The notes under the pieces are model-generated. The model was not told where the DNA came from. It made no database searches and worked only from the letters and a program-made list of their open reading frames with translations. A stretch of DNA of 64,000 bases from CBDDCX01 sp965226925 (GTDB lineage: Bacteria; Gemmatimonadota; Gemmatimonadetes; Longimicrobiales; Gaopeijiaceae): the NCBI GenBank assembly GCA_965226925.1, contig CBDDEN010000006.1, positions 186,001 to 250,000 of the forward strand, given 5' to 3'. Made by a program: the position numbers and the translations under genes. Below, in pieces: positions 37,069-44,026 of the stretch (positions are counted from its first letter, which is position 1; the number at the start of each line of letters is the position of its first letter).

Positions 37069-37680
37069 TTACTTGGACGCCTGGAAGTAGGGGTTCTGCC
37101 CGTCGCCGTGGTTGGTCACGTCCTCGATGCCCTCGATTTCCGGCACCTGATCCTTGAGGATGCGCTCGATCCCCTGGCTCAATGTCACCGACGCCATTCC
37201 GCAGCCTTGGCAGCCCCCACCCAACTGGAGGTAGACGATGTTGTCCCGGACTTCCACGAGAGTGACGTGACCGCCGTGTTGGGCCACGCCCGGATTCACG
37301 AACTGTTCGATGGCCTGGCGGACGCGGTCCGCCATGGGGCCCTCCAACGGTTTCGAGCCGATGGGAGCCAGGTTGGGGTTCTCCACCTTGAACCCGCTCT
37401 CGTTCAGCGTCTCGATCCAATCGATGCGGGCGCCGTCCAGGAGTTTCACGCTTTCGGGTTCCATCACAACATCGAACCCGTGGCCGGCGAAGACCACGTC
37501 CTTCTCGCTCCGGTCGTCGGACTCGATGATCGAGATCTCGTAGCGGGGGTCGAGCGGGCTGGGGCTGGCGACCTGAACGCGAAGCGCCAGGCCTTCATCC
37601 CCTTGCAGGTCCATGAAGCGCAGGATGGTGTCTTTGGCGAGGTCCGTGAACTCGACGGGGGACTTCGATCGGTCGCTCAT
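37069..37680 (-). CDS. nfuA: NfuA-type iron-sulphur cluster carrier
   Basis: Residues 1-95 form a HesB/IscA-like A-type domain without its usual cysteines (FTDLAKDTILRFMDLQGDEG). Residues ~105-190 are the NifU C-terminal domain with the cluster motif GGGCQGCGMASVTLSQGIE (CxxC). The order, degenerate A-type then Nfu, is that of NfuA, a carrier delivering [4Fe-4S] clusters to target enzymes in the cytoplasm. Length 203 aa is typical. It lies between the pterin dehydratase and ATP-grasp genes on the minus strand with short gaps, suggesting one operon. Confidence 0.92.
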   Translation of the reverse strand: MSDRSKSPVEFTDLAKDTILRFMDLQGDEGLALRVQVASPSPLDPRYEISIIESDDRSEKDVVFAGHGFDVVMEPESVKLLDGARIDWIETLNESGFKVENPNLAPIGSKPLEGPMADRVRQAIEQFVNPGVAQHGGHVTLVEVRDNIVYLQLGGGCQGCGMASVTLSQGIERILKDQVPEIEGIEDVTNHGDGQNPYFQASK

Positions 37681-37725
37681 ATCTGTCTCTGAAGAATCCA
37701 GGAGTGGTTGAGGACTCGCATCACG

Positions 37726-38082
37726 TTACCCGGAGACCCCTTCTCCGGCAAAGAGCCGGTCGGTCTTTGCGGCCATGATGAAGTCGTTTCGGTGCAGGCC
37801 CCGGATCTTGTGGGTCCACCACGTGACTCGGACGCTGCCCCACGCGGTCAGGAGCGCCGGATGATGGTCCTCCTCTTCGGCCAGCGTGCCGACGGCATTC
37901 GTGAACGCCAGCGCGTCCGCGAAGTTCGAGAACGCGAAGTCGCGCTCCAGCCTGGGAATCTCGTCCCGCACGACGAGCGTCCACTCCGGCACCTGGGAGT
38001 GGAACTCCCGGCTCTCCTCCTCGGTGACCGTGGGCGCCCCGCGCTGACACGCCACACACTTCATTCCGGTTAGCCGATCCAT
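37726..38082 (-). CDS. phhB: Pterin-4-alpha-carbinolamine dehydratase
   Basis: The family motif EEDHHPALLTAWGSVRVTWW then THKIRGLHRNDF gives the catalytic pair HH and the THxxxGLxxxD block. The N-terminus MKCVACQRGAPTVTEEE is typical of the family, and length 118 aa is normal. The enzyme dehydrates 4a-hydroxytetrahydrobiopterin, recycling pterin cofactor. ATG 38082 has GGAGG about ten bases upstream, which decides the start. It is the first gene of the run with nfuA and the ATP-grasp gene; no aromatic amino acid hydroxylase is visible here, so its partner lies elsewhere or the protein has another role. Confidence 0.92.
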   Translation of the reverse strand: MDRLTGMKCVACQRGAPTVTEEESREFHSQVPEWTLVVRDEIPRLERDFAFSNFADALAFTNAVGTLAEEEDHHPALLTAWGSVRVTWWTHKIRGLHRNDFIMAAKTDRLFAGEGVSG

Positions 38083-38240
38083 CGGTATGCGACCTCCGTG
38101 GCGGTGGTAACGCTGCAGAGTGTGTAGAAGATAGTCGAAACCCGCCCGCCGTTCTCCTTGCGACGCCCGAGCGGCGCAAACAACGTGCGGTACCGTCGGA
38201 CGCCCGAGTCCGCGCGGCGTGACCATGAGAGCGAGGCCCG

Positions 38241-39369
38241 ATGGCACTGGAAGCTTGGGGCTGGGACGATAGGTGGGCGGAGGTTTGGGCCGAGGCGGAG
38301 CTCGGTGCACCTCTCGAGGCCGGGCGCGTCACCCCGCAGGAGCGGACTCGCTGGACCGTCCAGACGAAGGGCGGTCCCGGCGAGGCTCGCGTCGTGTCGG
38401 AGCGAGGCGTCGGTGGCTTTGCGGCCGTAGGTGACTGGGTGGTGCTCCGCCCCGGCCCGGCGCCCGGCGACCCCTGGTCCATCGAGGGGATTCTGCCCCG
38501 CCGGTCCAAGTTCTCACGACAGGCCGCAGGAGAGCGTATCGAGGAGCAAGGTCGTGGCGGCCAACGTCGACACGGTGTGGATCGTTCACGGCCTGGATGC
38601 GCTGCCCAATCCGAGGCGTCTGGAACGTTACCTCGCGGTGGCGTGGGAGAGCGGGGCTCAACCCGAGATCGTGCTGACCAAGGCCGACGTGGCCGTCGAT
38701 CTCGACGAGTCCCGGCGGATCGTGGAGGCCCTGGGGTTCGGGATTCCGGTGCATGTCGTGAGCGTGGAGGGTGGTGGTGACGGTCCCGGCAGTGACGGTG
38801 GTGATAGTGGCGGTGGCGGTCGCGGCGGCCGGGCGGACGGCCTCACCCAGCTGGCGGACCGGATGACGGCAGGCAAGACGGTAGCCCTGCTCGGACCCTC
38901 CGGAGTGGGCAAGTCGTCCTTGATCAACCGGCTTGCGGGACAGGATCTCTTGGAGACCGGCGACGTGCGGACCGGCGACAAGAAGGGACGCCACACCACG
39001 ACCCGGAGGCAGCTGGTTCGCGTCGAGAGCGGCGCGCTCCTTCTCGACACGCCGGGGATGCGCGAGCTCCAGGTCTGGGACCTCGGTGAGGGACTCGGTC
39101 AGGCGTTCCCGGAGATCGACCAGCTGGCCGGCCAGTGCCGGTTCCGGGACTGCGCCCACGAGTCCGAGCCCGGATGTGCGATTCTCGAGGCCGTCGAATC
39201 AGGCTCTCTCGGTCAGGAGCGGCTCGACAGCTACCGAAAACTCGAGGCCGAGGCCGCCTGGCAGAGGCGGAAGGCAGACCCGCGGGCGCAGGCGGAGCAG
39301 TTGGCGGAATGGAAGTCGATCCTCAAGAGTCTGAAGCACCATCCGAAGTACCAGGAGCGGAAGAAATAA
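38241..39369 (+). CDS. rsgA: Small ribosomal subunit biogenesis GTPase RsgA (frameshifted)
   Basis: RsgA is a circularly permuted GTPase that checks late 30S maturation. The OB-fold part (AVGDWVVLRPGPAPGDPWSI, ILPRRSKFSRQAAG) is in one frame to about 38548; the rest (VVAANVDTVWIVHGLDAL, G4 LTKADV, G1 GPSGVGKSSLINRL, G3 LLLDTPGMREL, zinc site CRFRDCAHESEPGCAI) is in the +1 frame to the stop at 39369. Deleting one base from GAGCAAGGTCGTG at about 38547-38551 joins them as EEQVVAANVD. A Gly-rich insert (about 38764-38835) between G5 and G1 is unusual. Start ATG 38241 is the first in frame; the gene is divergent from phhB. Confidence 0.88.
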
Positions 39370-39394
39370 GATTGACTCCGGGGCCGCGTGGACG

Positions 39395-39838
39395 TCACGC
39401 CACCCTCGGGTCCCAAAGCACCTCGATCACCTCCTCGACGACGATCTTGCCGAACGCAGGATGCCGCGGGTTTACGATCACGTTCCAACCCCAGGGCCGG
39501 GCGACGAAGGACGGCACCAAGAGCGCGAGCGAGCGATTGGAGGCAGCCCACCCCTCCCCGATCTCACGGGACCGAAACTCGTCCCTCCAGTCCGCGTGCT
39601 CCTCGACGTCCAGCGTGGGCACGTCCCAATCGTCGGGGATGATGACCCGCGACGCCATCCGATCCTTCGGAAGCCTCCCGATCCCGCTGTGTACGAGCTG
39701 TTCGAGCAGGGCCCCCTCGTATGCCCGTGAAGCGTAGACCATCGGAACTCCCAGCGGATTCCAACGGCCTCCGACCCGCGCCGCGCCCGTACCGTCGAGA
39801 GGATCGTAGCGGGGGTGATGAATCCGGTAGACCTCCAC
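39395..39838 (-). CDS. RES-domain toxin
   Basis: The 147-aa protein has the RES layout: Arg near the start (VYRIHHPRYDPLDGTGAARV), GGRWNPLGVPMVYASRAYEG with the conserved Arg and Tyr, ALLEQLVHSG with the Glu, and a final NRSLALLVPS and W-rich tail. RES toxins of type II toxin-antitoxin systems degrade NAD+. The gene starts 3 bases after the stop of the Xre/MbcA-type antitoxin gene, the standard order antitoxin then toxin. It converges with rsgA. All visible catalytic positions are kept, so activity is expected. Confidence 0.9.
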   Translation of the reverse strand: MEVYRIHHPRYDPLDGTGAARVGGRWNPLGVPMVYASRAYEGALLEQLVHSGIGRLPKDRMASRVIIPDDWDVPTLDVEEHADWRDEFRSREIGEGWAASNRSLALLVPSFVARPWGWNVIVNPRHPAFGKIVVEEVIEVLWDPRVA

Positions 39839-39841
39839 AGC

Positions 39842-40306
39842 TCAGACGGGGAGACCCATATCGAGGGCCAGGAGGACCGATCGTACCTGGTGCCCGCCGA
39901 TCTCGGAGAGCGCACGGTCGATCGGGACCGCACCGCCCAGCATGGGATGCGGGGAGGTGAGGAAGGCCGCCGCGCCCTCCTCGTCACCCCAAACCTCCAC
40001 GGCCAGCGCCAGCAACGAGGCGACCCGCACCAACACGTCGCCCTCCTCGGGCTTCAGGCGGTCCCTGCGCTGACGGGTGGCCCGCGAGACGATCCCGTCC
40101 ACATACTCGGATGGGCGAGAGACTCCGAACCGCCTGAGCTCGGCCTGGAGCTGTCGGACCGCCTCCACCGGCAGCCCGTCCTCGACCGCCCTCCGGACCT
40201 GTTCCCATCGTGAGGTGCCGGAGTAGCCGGGCCGGACCTCCCGCACTATGAGGGCACCGAGCTCCGTGAGCGAAGGATAGCACGGATCCCCTCGCTGGCG
40301 TGTCAT
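39842..40306 (-). CDS. Xre/MbcA/ParS-type antitoxin
   Basis: The 154-aa protein ends with the MbcA/ParS/Xre toxin-binding domain (DUF2384): VWGDEEGAAAFLTSPHPMLG, GAVPIDRALSEIGGHQVRSV, LLALDMGLPV. The N-terminal part has helical segments compatible with a DNA-binding HTH (LPVEAVRQLQAELRRFGVSR). It should bind and block the RES toxin encoded next and repress their shared promoter. That promoter lies just upstream at 40326-40347 with an inverted repeat over it. Confidence 0.88.
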   Translation of the reverse strand: MTRQRGDPCYPSLTELGALIVREVRPGYSGTSRWEQVRRAVEDGLPVEAVRQLQAELRRFGVSRPSEYVDGIVSRATRQRRDRLKPEEGDVLVRVASLLALAVEVWGDEEGAAAFLTSPHPMLGGAVPIDRALSEIGGHQVRSVLLALDMGLPV

Positions 40307-40325
40307 GACAGCTACGACTCCAATA

Positions 40326-40347
40326 CGTTCGATTGAACGACATTATA
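40326..40347 (-). promoter_or_regulatory. Promoter and likely autoregulatory operator of the RES/Xre pair
   Basis: On the minus strand the consensus -10 TATAAT is complementary to 40342-40347. An inverted repeat CGTTC-GATT-GAACG (40326-40339) covers the expected start of transcription, and a further GAACGTT half-site lies at 40357-40363 toward the -35. No good -35 is visible, as expected for a repressor-controlled promoter. The antitoxin starts about 20 bases downstream. Operator function is inference from position and symmetry. Confidence 0.5.
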
Positions 40348-40353
40348 TATTGA

Positions 40354-40530
40354 TATGAACGTTACACGCCCAGCAAGCCATATTCAAGGGCGGCCGCCCT
40401 TGCCGCGTACCTGCTCAAGAGCGAGCTCGAGACCGGCGACATCCCCACGAAGACCAAGGCGATCTACTGGATGCAGGGGCTGTTCATGTGGGCGATGCCC
40501 AAGTCGACCAAGGCGGAGAACTGGGTGTAG
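40354..40530 (+). pseudogene. Truncated coding remnant (C-terminal fragment, unidentified)
   Basis: An open frame without a start codon runs 40354-40530 and reads like real protein from about 40390: ALAAYLLKSELETGDIPTK, then IYWMQGLFMWAMPKSTKAEN, ending WV-stop. Codon use is GC3-rich like its neighbours. The 5' part of the gene is missing; its left end meets the RES/Xre promoter, as if the toxin-antitoxin module replaced it. I cannot name the family. Confidence 0.4.
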
Positions 40531-40574
40531 TACTGTTGTTTGACGGGCATCGTCGTACTCCGCACGTTACCGAC

Positions 40575-40952
40575 ATGAGACCCGCCCACGCCTTCGCCAT
40601 CGGGGCCTACGACTACTTCGCCGCGTACACCTTCGGTGTCGTGGCTGCCACGTCGGCGTGGCTCCTGGTGCCCGACCTTCTGCCCATGCCCGTCGCGATG
40701 CTCGCCGGGATGGGGGTCGGCGTGGTCTCCGCCTTCCCCCTGCTCGGTTGGTTCTCGTACCTACTCGGCGGGTTCGAGATCATCGTGATGTCGATGCAGA
40801 TCGGGATGGTCGCCGGCATGGTGGGGGTCATGATGGGCGACGGAACGATCGTACCGGCGGTCGTGGCGGGCGGCGGCACCGGACTCGCGATTCAGTTCAT
40901 CCTGGACGTGGCCGACCGCCGGCTGCGCGGCGAGGTGCTCAGCCATGACTGA
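40575..40952 (+). CDS. Small four-helix membrane protein
   Basis: The 126-aa protein (MRPAHAFAIGAYDYF) has four predicted membrane segments: YTFGVVAATSAWLLVPDLLP, VAMLAGMGVGVVSAFPLLGW, IIVMSMQIGMVAGMVGVMMG and IVPAVVAGGGTGLAIQFILD. No catalytic motif is seen; Met content in the third helix is high. The gene overlaps the methyltransferase gene by 8 bases, so the two are co-translated and may act together, for example as a membrane subunit for a lipid methyltransferase. That role is inferred from coupling only. Confidence 0.75.
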   Translation: MRPAHAFAIGAYDYFAAYTFGVVAATSAWLLVPDLLPMPVAMLAGMGVGVVSAFPLLGWFSYLLGGFEIIVMSMQIGMVAGMVGVMMGDGTIVPAVVAGGGTGLAIQFILDVADRRLRGEVLSHD

Positions 40953-41547
40953 GCAGGCGATCAAGAAGTGGAACAAGGCGGCGAAGATGCTCGACGCCGG
41001 CAAGCGCGGTGAGGAGAAGCGCTACGGCCACTTCAAGAGGGAGCTATTCGGCAAGGCGAAGGGGAAGACGATGCTCGTCGCCGCGGGAACCGGCGTGGAC
41101 TTCAAGTACTTTCCCGCGGACGTCGAGCTGACCGCCATCGACTTCTCACCGGTCATGCTCGAGTGGGCGGAGAAGCGGAGAGGCGAGTGCGCCGCACCAC
41201 TCACCCTCGTGGAAGCGGACGTGACCGATCTCGACTTCCCCGACGGCCACTTCGACACCGTGGCCACGTCGTGCACCTTTTGCTCCGTGCCCGACCCCAT
41301 CGCGGGACTGAAGGAGGTACGCCGGGTGCTCAAGGACGACGGCACGATGCTCATGTTCGAGCACGTGCGTCCGACCAACCGCTACCTCGGCTTCATGATG
41401 GACCTGATGAACCCGCTGGTCCGCAAGGTCGGACCCGACATCAACCGGCGGACTGCGGACAACGTGCGGGCCGCGGGGTTCCGGCTGACGCGCGAGTTCA
41501 ACGTGTACTTGGATATGGTGAAGCTGTTCGAGGCGACGAAGGCCTGA
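40945..41547 (+). CDS. Class I SAM-dependent methyltransferase (UbiE/PmtA-like)
   Basis: The Rossmann methyltransferase motifs are clear: motif I MLVAAGTGVDFKYFP, motif II LTAIDFSPVMLEWAEKR, motif III VEADVTDLDFPDGHFDTV and post-motif VRRVLKDDGTMLMFEHVRP. The N-terminus (WNKAAKMLDAGKRGEEKRY) and length 200 aa fit the UbiE-like group that includes phosphatidylethanolamine methyltransferases, so a lipid or quinone substrate is likely but unproven. The start overlaps the upstream membrane protein gene by 8 bases. The next gene follows after 39 bases. Confidence 0.87.
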   Translation: MTEQAIKKWNKAAKMLDAGKRGEEKRYGHFKRELFGKAKGKTMLVAAGTGVDFKYFPADVELTAIDFSPVMLEWAEKRRGECAAPLTLVEADVTDLDFPDGHFDTVATSCTFCSVPDPIAGLKEVRRVLKDDGTMLMFEHVRPTNRYLGFMMDLMNPLVRKVGPDINRRTADNVRAAGFRLTREFNVYLDMVKLFEATKA

Positions 41548-41586
41548 CATCGGAGTCTCGGAAGAGACCGCTCACGGGAGGTGTGT

Positions 41587-42702
41587 ATGGCTAGGGTTCG
41601 GGTGCTGGTGGGAACGCGGAAAGGCGCGTTCGTCATAACCTCCGACGAGGCGCGGAGGGACTGGACGATCGCCGGTCCCCACTTCGGAGGGTGGGAGGTT
41701 ATGCACGTTCAGGGATCTCCGGCCGAACCCGATCGGCTGTACGCCTCACAGTGGACGGACTGGCACGGCCAGGTGGTGCAGCGCTCCGACGACGGCGGCA
41801 AGTCGTGGGAGGCTGTCGGGAACGAGTTCGCCTACGAGGGGACGACGGGCACGCACCAGTGGTACGACGGAACGCCCCATCCGTGGGAGTTCAAGCGGGT
41901 GTGGCACCTCAAGCCGTCGCCCGACGATCCCGACACGGTGTACGCGGGGGTGGAGGACGCGGCCCTCTTTCGGTCGAATGACGGGGGTCACAGCTGGGCC
42001 GAGCTCGCCGGTCTGCGCACCCATTCGACGGGGCAGGACTGGGCGCCCGGGGCGGGCGGCATGTGCCTGCACACGATCCTCATCGACCCGGCCAATGCGC
42101 AGCGCCTGTACGTCGCCATCTCCGCCGCAGGAGCGTTCCGGAGCGACGACGCCGGGGAGTCGTGGAACGTCGCGACCGGGGGACTGAATTCGGTCTACCT
42201 GCCGGACCCGGGGGCCGCGGTCGGTCACTGTGTCCACAAGCTCGCCATGCATCCGTCGCGTCCCGATACGGTGTTCATGCAAAAACACTGGGATGTCTGC
42301 CGTAGCGACGACGCCGGCGACTCCTGGACCGAGGTGAGCGGCAACCTGCCGTCCGACTTCGGATTCCCGATCACCGTCCACGCGCACGAGCCGGAGACCA
42401 TCTACGTCGTGCCGATCCTGAGCGACTCGGAGCACTATCCGCCCGAGGGCAAGCTGCGCGTCTACCGGAGCCGCACGGGAGGCAACGAGTGGGAGGCGTT
42501 GACCGACGGCCTTCCGCAGCAGAACTGCTACGTCGACATCCTGCGCGACGCCATGGCCGTGGACTCCCTCGACTCGTGCGGCGTCTACTTCGGTACGACG
42601 GGCGGCCAGGTGTACGCGTCTGCCGACGAGGGCGACAGCTGGACGACGATCGCGGACCATCTGCCACGCGTCTGTTCGGTGGAGGTGCAGACGATCCCGT
42701 GA
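41587..42702 (+). CDS. BNR/Asp-box beta-propeller protein (exo-sialidase/sortilin-like)
   Basis: A 371-aa protein of repeated blades with Asp-box motifs SDDGGKSWE, SNDGGHSWA, SDDAGESWN, SDDAGDSWT and SADEGDSWT. The start MARVRVLVGTRKGAFVITSD has GGGAGG upstream and no signal peptide, so it is probably cytoplasmic, which argues against a secreted sialidase despite the usual annotation. The family is widespread in Actinobacteria and others and often precedes a MoaD/ThiS-like gene. Here the stop overlaps that gene's start (GTGA), so the pair is translationally coupled. Function unknown. Confidence 0.85.
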   Translation: MARVRVLVGTRKGAFVITSDEARRDWTIAGPHFGGWEVMHVQGSPAEPDRLYASQWTDWHGQVVQRSDDGGKSWEAVGNEFAYEGTTGTHQWYDGTPHPWEFKRVWHLKPSPDDPDTVYAGVEDAALFRSNDGGHSWAELAGLRTHSTGQDWAPGAGGMCLHTILIDPANAQRLYVAISAAGAFRSDDAGESWNVATGGLNSVYLPDPGAAVGHCVHKLAMHPSRPDTVFMQKHWDVCRSDDAGDSWTEVSGNLPSDFGFPITVHAHEPETIYVVPILSDSEHYPPEGKLRVYRSRTGGNEWEALTDGLPQQNCYVDILRDAMAVDSLDSCGVYFGTTGGQVYASADEGDSWTTIADHLPRVCSVEVQTIP

Positions 42703-43001
42703 CCGACATCAGGGTGGCCCTGCCCCGGCACCTGCGCGTCCTGGCCCGCGTCGAGGGCGAGCTTCTGCTCGGGGTCGCCGACCCCCCGTCCATCACGACG
42801 GTGATGGACGCGCTAGAGGAACGCTACCCGATGCTCCGCGGCACCATCCGAGACCACGGGAGCGAGGCTCGCCGGGCCTACATGCGGTTCTTCGCGTGCG
42901 GGCGGGACCTGTCGCACGAGGAGCCCGACGAGCCGCTTCCGGACTGCGTGACCACCGGTGCGGACGTGCTCGCCGTGGTGGGGGCCATCTCGGGAGGGTG
43001 A
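42699..43001 (+). CDS. MoaD/ThiS-like ubiquitin-fold protein ending in Gly-Gly
   Basis: The 100-aa protein has the beta-grasp pattern of MoaD/ThiS (IRVALPRHLRVLARVEGELL, ITTVMDALEERYPMLRGTI, VTTGADVLAVVGAISGG). It ends exactly in GG, the residue pair that MoaD, ThiS and ubiquitin-like proteins activate by adenylation and thiocarboxylation. No E1-like (MoeB/ThiF) or MoaE gene is adjacent. It starts at a GTG that overlaps the propeller gene's stop; the frame upstream of that GTG is a shadow. It may be a sulphur carrier or a protein modifier for a pathway involving the propeller. Confidence 0.85.
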   Translation: MTDIRVALPRHLRVLARVEGELLLGVADPPSITTVMDALEERYPMLRGTIRDHGSEARRAYMRFFACGRDLSHEEPDEPLPDCVTTGADVLAVVGAISGG

Positions 43002-43048
43002 GGCGGGTCGGTTCGACCCGGACGCGCGGCCGGTCCGAGACGATCGCG

Positions 43049-43489
43049 TTACGCCGAGGGCTGATCCAGGGGCGGACCAGCCCCGAACAGCGGCACAGCT
43101 TCCGCGTCCGCGGCGGCAGCGAGCTTCCGGTCGAGGGTCGCCAGCGGCACCCCCAGGCGCGCGCCGATCTCGAGGTAGGCCGCATCGTAGGATGTCAGCC
43201 CGTGGGCCCGTGCGAGGCGTCTCGTCTCGCCGAACGCGCGGCTTCGTTCGGTCGGGTCCACCGCGAGCGGGAGCGACAACAAGAGACGAGCGAACTTGGT
43301 GGCGGTCGCGGTGTCGATCCGACCCCTGCGCTCGGCGACCAGCAGGCCGTTCGTCACCTCCAGCGTCCAAAGCGTGGGTACGACCGCTTCTTCGGTTCGA
43401 AGGGCCTCGAGAACCTGGACCGCATAGTCGCCACCCTCATCCTCGAAGCACCACGACAGAGCCACGGAAGCGTCGAGGACCAGATTCAC
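43049..43489 (-). CDS. vapC: VapC-type PIN-domain toxin
   Basis: The PIN nuclease fold keeps the acidic residues expected for Mg-dependent RNA cleavage: Asp in VNLVLDASVALSW, Glu in TLWTLEVTNGLL, Asp in LTSYDAAYLEIGARL and Asp in PLATLDRKLAAAA. Length is 146 aa from the GTG at 43489; the upstream extension is a shadow. The start overlaps the antitoxin stop by 4 bases. VapC toxins cut specific RNAs, often tRNA or rRNA; target unknown. It is convergent with the MoaD-like gene. Confidence 0.9.
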   Translation of the reverse strand: MNLVLDASVALSWCFEDEGGDYAVQVLEALRTEEAVVPTLWTLEVTNGLLVAERRGRIDTATATKFARLLLSLPLAVDPTERSRAFGETRRLARAHGLTSYDAAYLEIGARLGVPLATLDRKLAAAADAEAVPLFGAGPPLDQPSA

Positions 43490-43728
43490 CGGCGCCCCTC
43501 GTCGATCAGAGCGCGCACCGTGAGGTCGGGCCCGAGCGTGTGTCCCAGCCGCAGCGCCACGATGCCGTCCACGGCCTCGTCCACGGTGTGCTCGACCGAC
43601 CCCGCAGCGGGGATCAGTTGGGCCACCGGCCGGCCATGCCGGGTGATCGTAATGCGCTCCCCGAGTTCGCACCGGTCCAGCAGCTCCGCAAGATGCGTCT
43701 TGAGGTGATAGGCCCCAACGCGGGTCAT
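43486..43728 (-). CDS. Phd/YefM-type antitoxin (VapB role)
   Basis: From ATG 43728 the 80-aa protein reads VGAYHLKTHLAELLDRCELG then ERITITRHGRPVAQLIPA, the Phd/YefM DNA-binding and dimerisation domain, followed by a toxin-binding tail (VDEAVDGIVALRLGHTLG). The upstream ATG at 43797 adds 23 residues without similarity. It overlaps the vapC start by 4 bases and should neutralise the PIN toxin and repress their promoter. Confidence 0.87.
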   Translation of the reverse strand: MTRVGAYHLKTHLAELLDRCELGERITITRHGRPVAQLIPAAGSVEHTVDEAVDGIVALRLGHTLGPDLTVRALIDEGRR

Positions 43729-43816
43729 GTCATGGATCTCCCTTCGAACAATACGACCAGTGAAGACCAGTCTATCTTGTTCGGCCCGCCGCGGCAACGA
43801 ATCCGTGCGGCGGGGC

Positions 43817-44010
43817 TCAGTTCAGCAGGTACCTGAGACCGAGCTGGATCTGCCAACGCGACGTGATGTCCGGGCTGTCTACGAACGTCTCGGTCACACC
43901 GCTGAAGGTGAAGACCGGCGTACCGTCTCCGTCGAAACGAACCAGCGACAGCGGGTTGGTCGCGGTCTCCCCCGACGTCCCAGTTGAAGCCGACCCTCGT
44001 AGACAACCTC
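43817..44010 (-). pseudogene. 3' remnant of a TonB-dependent receptor-like gene
   Basis: Reading on the minus strand down to the TGA at 43817-43819 gives DITSRWQIQLGLRYLLN-stop, the typical last beta strand of outer-membrane TonB receptors, preceded by LSLVRFDGDGTPVFTFSGVT. Farther up, in another frame, is STRVGFNWDVGG. The fragment is about 65 codons, has one frame change near 43975 and lacks all the upstream barrel and plug. It lies between VapBC and the ThrE gene, so an insertion or deletion removed the rest. Confidence 0.55.
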
Positions 44011-44026
44011 GGAAGACGGCCGGGCC

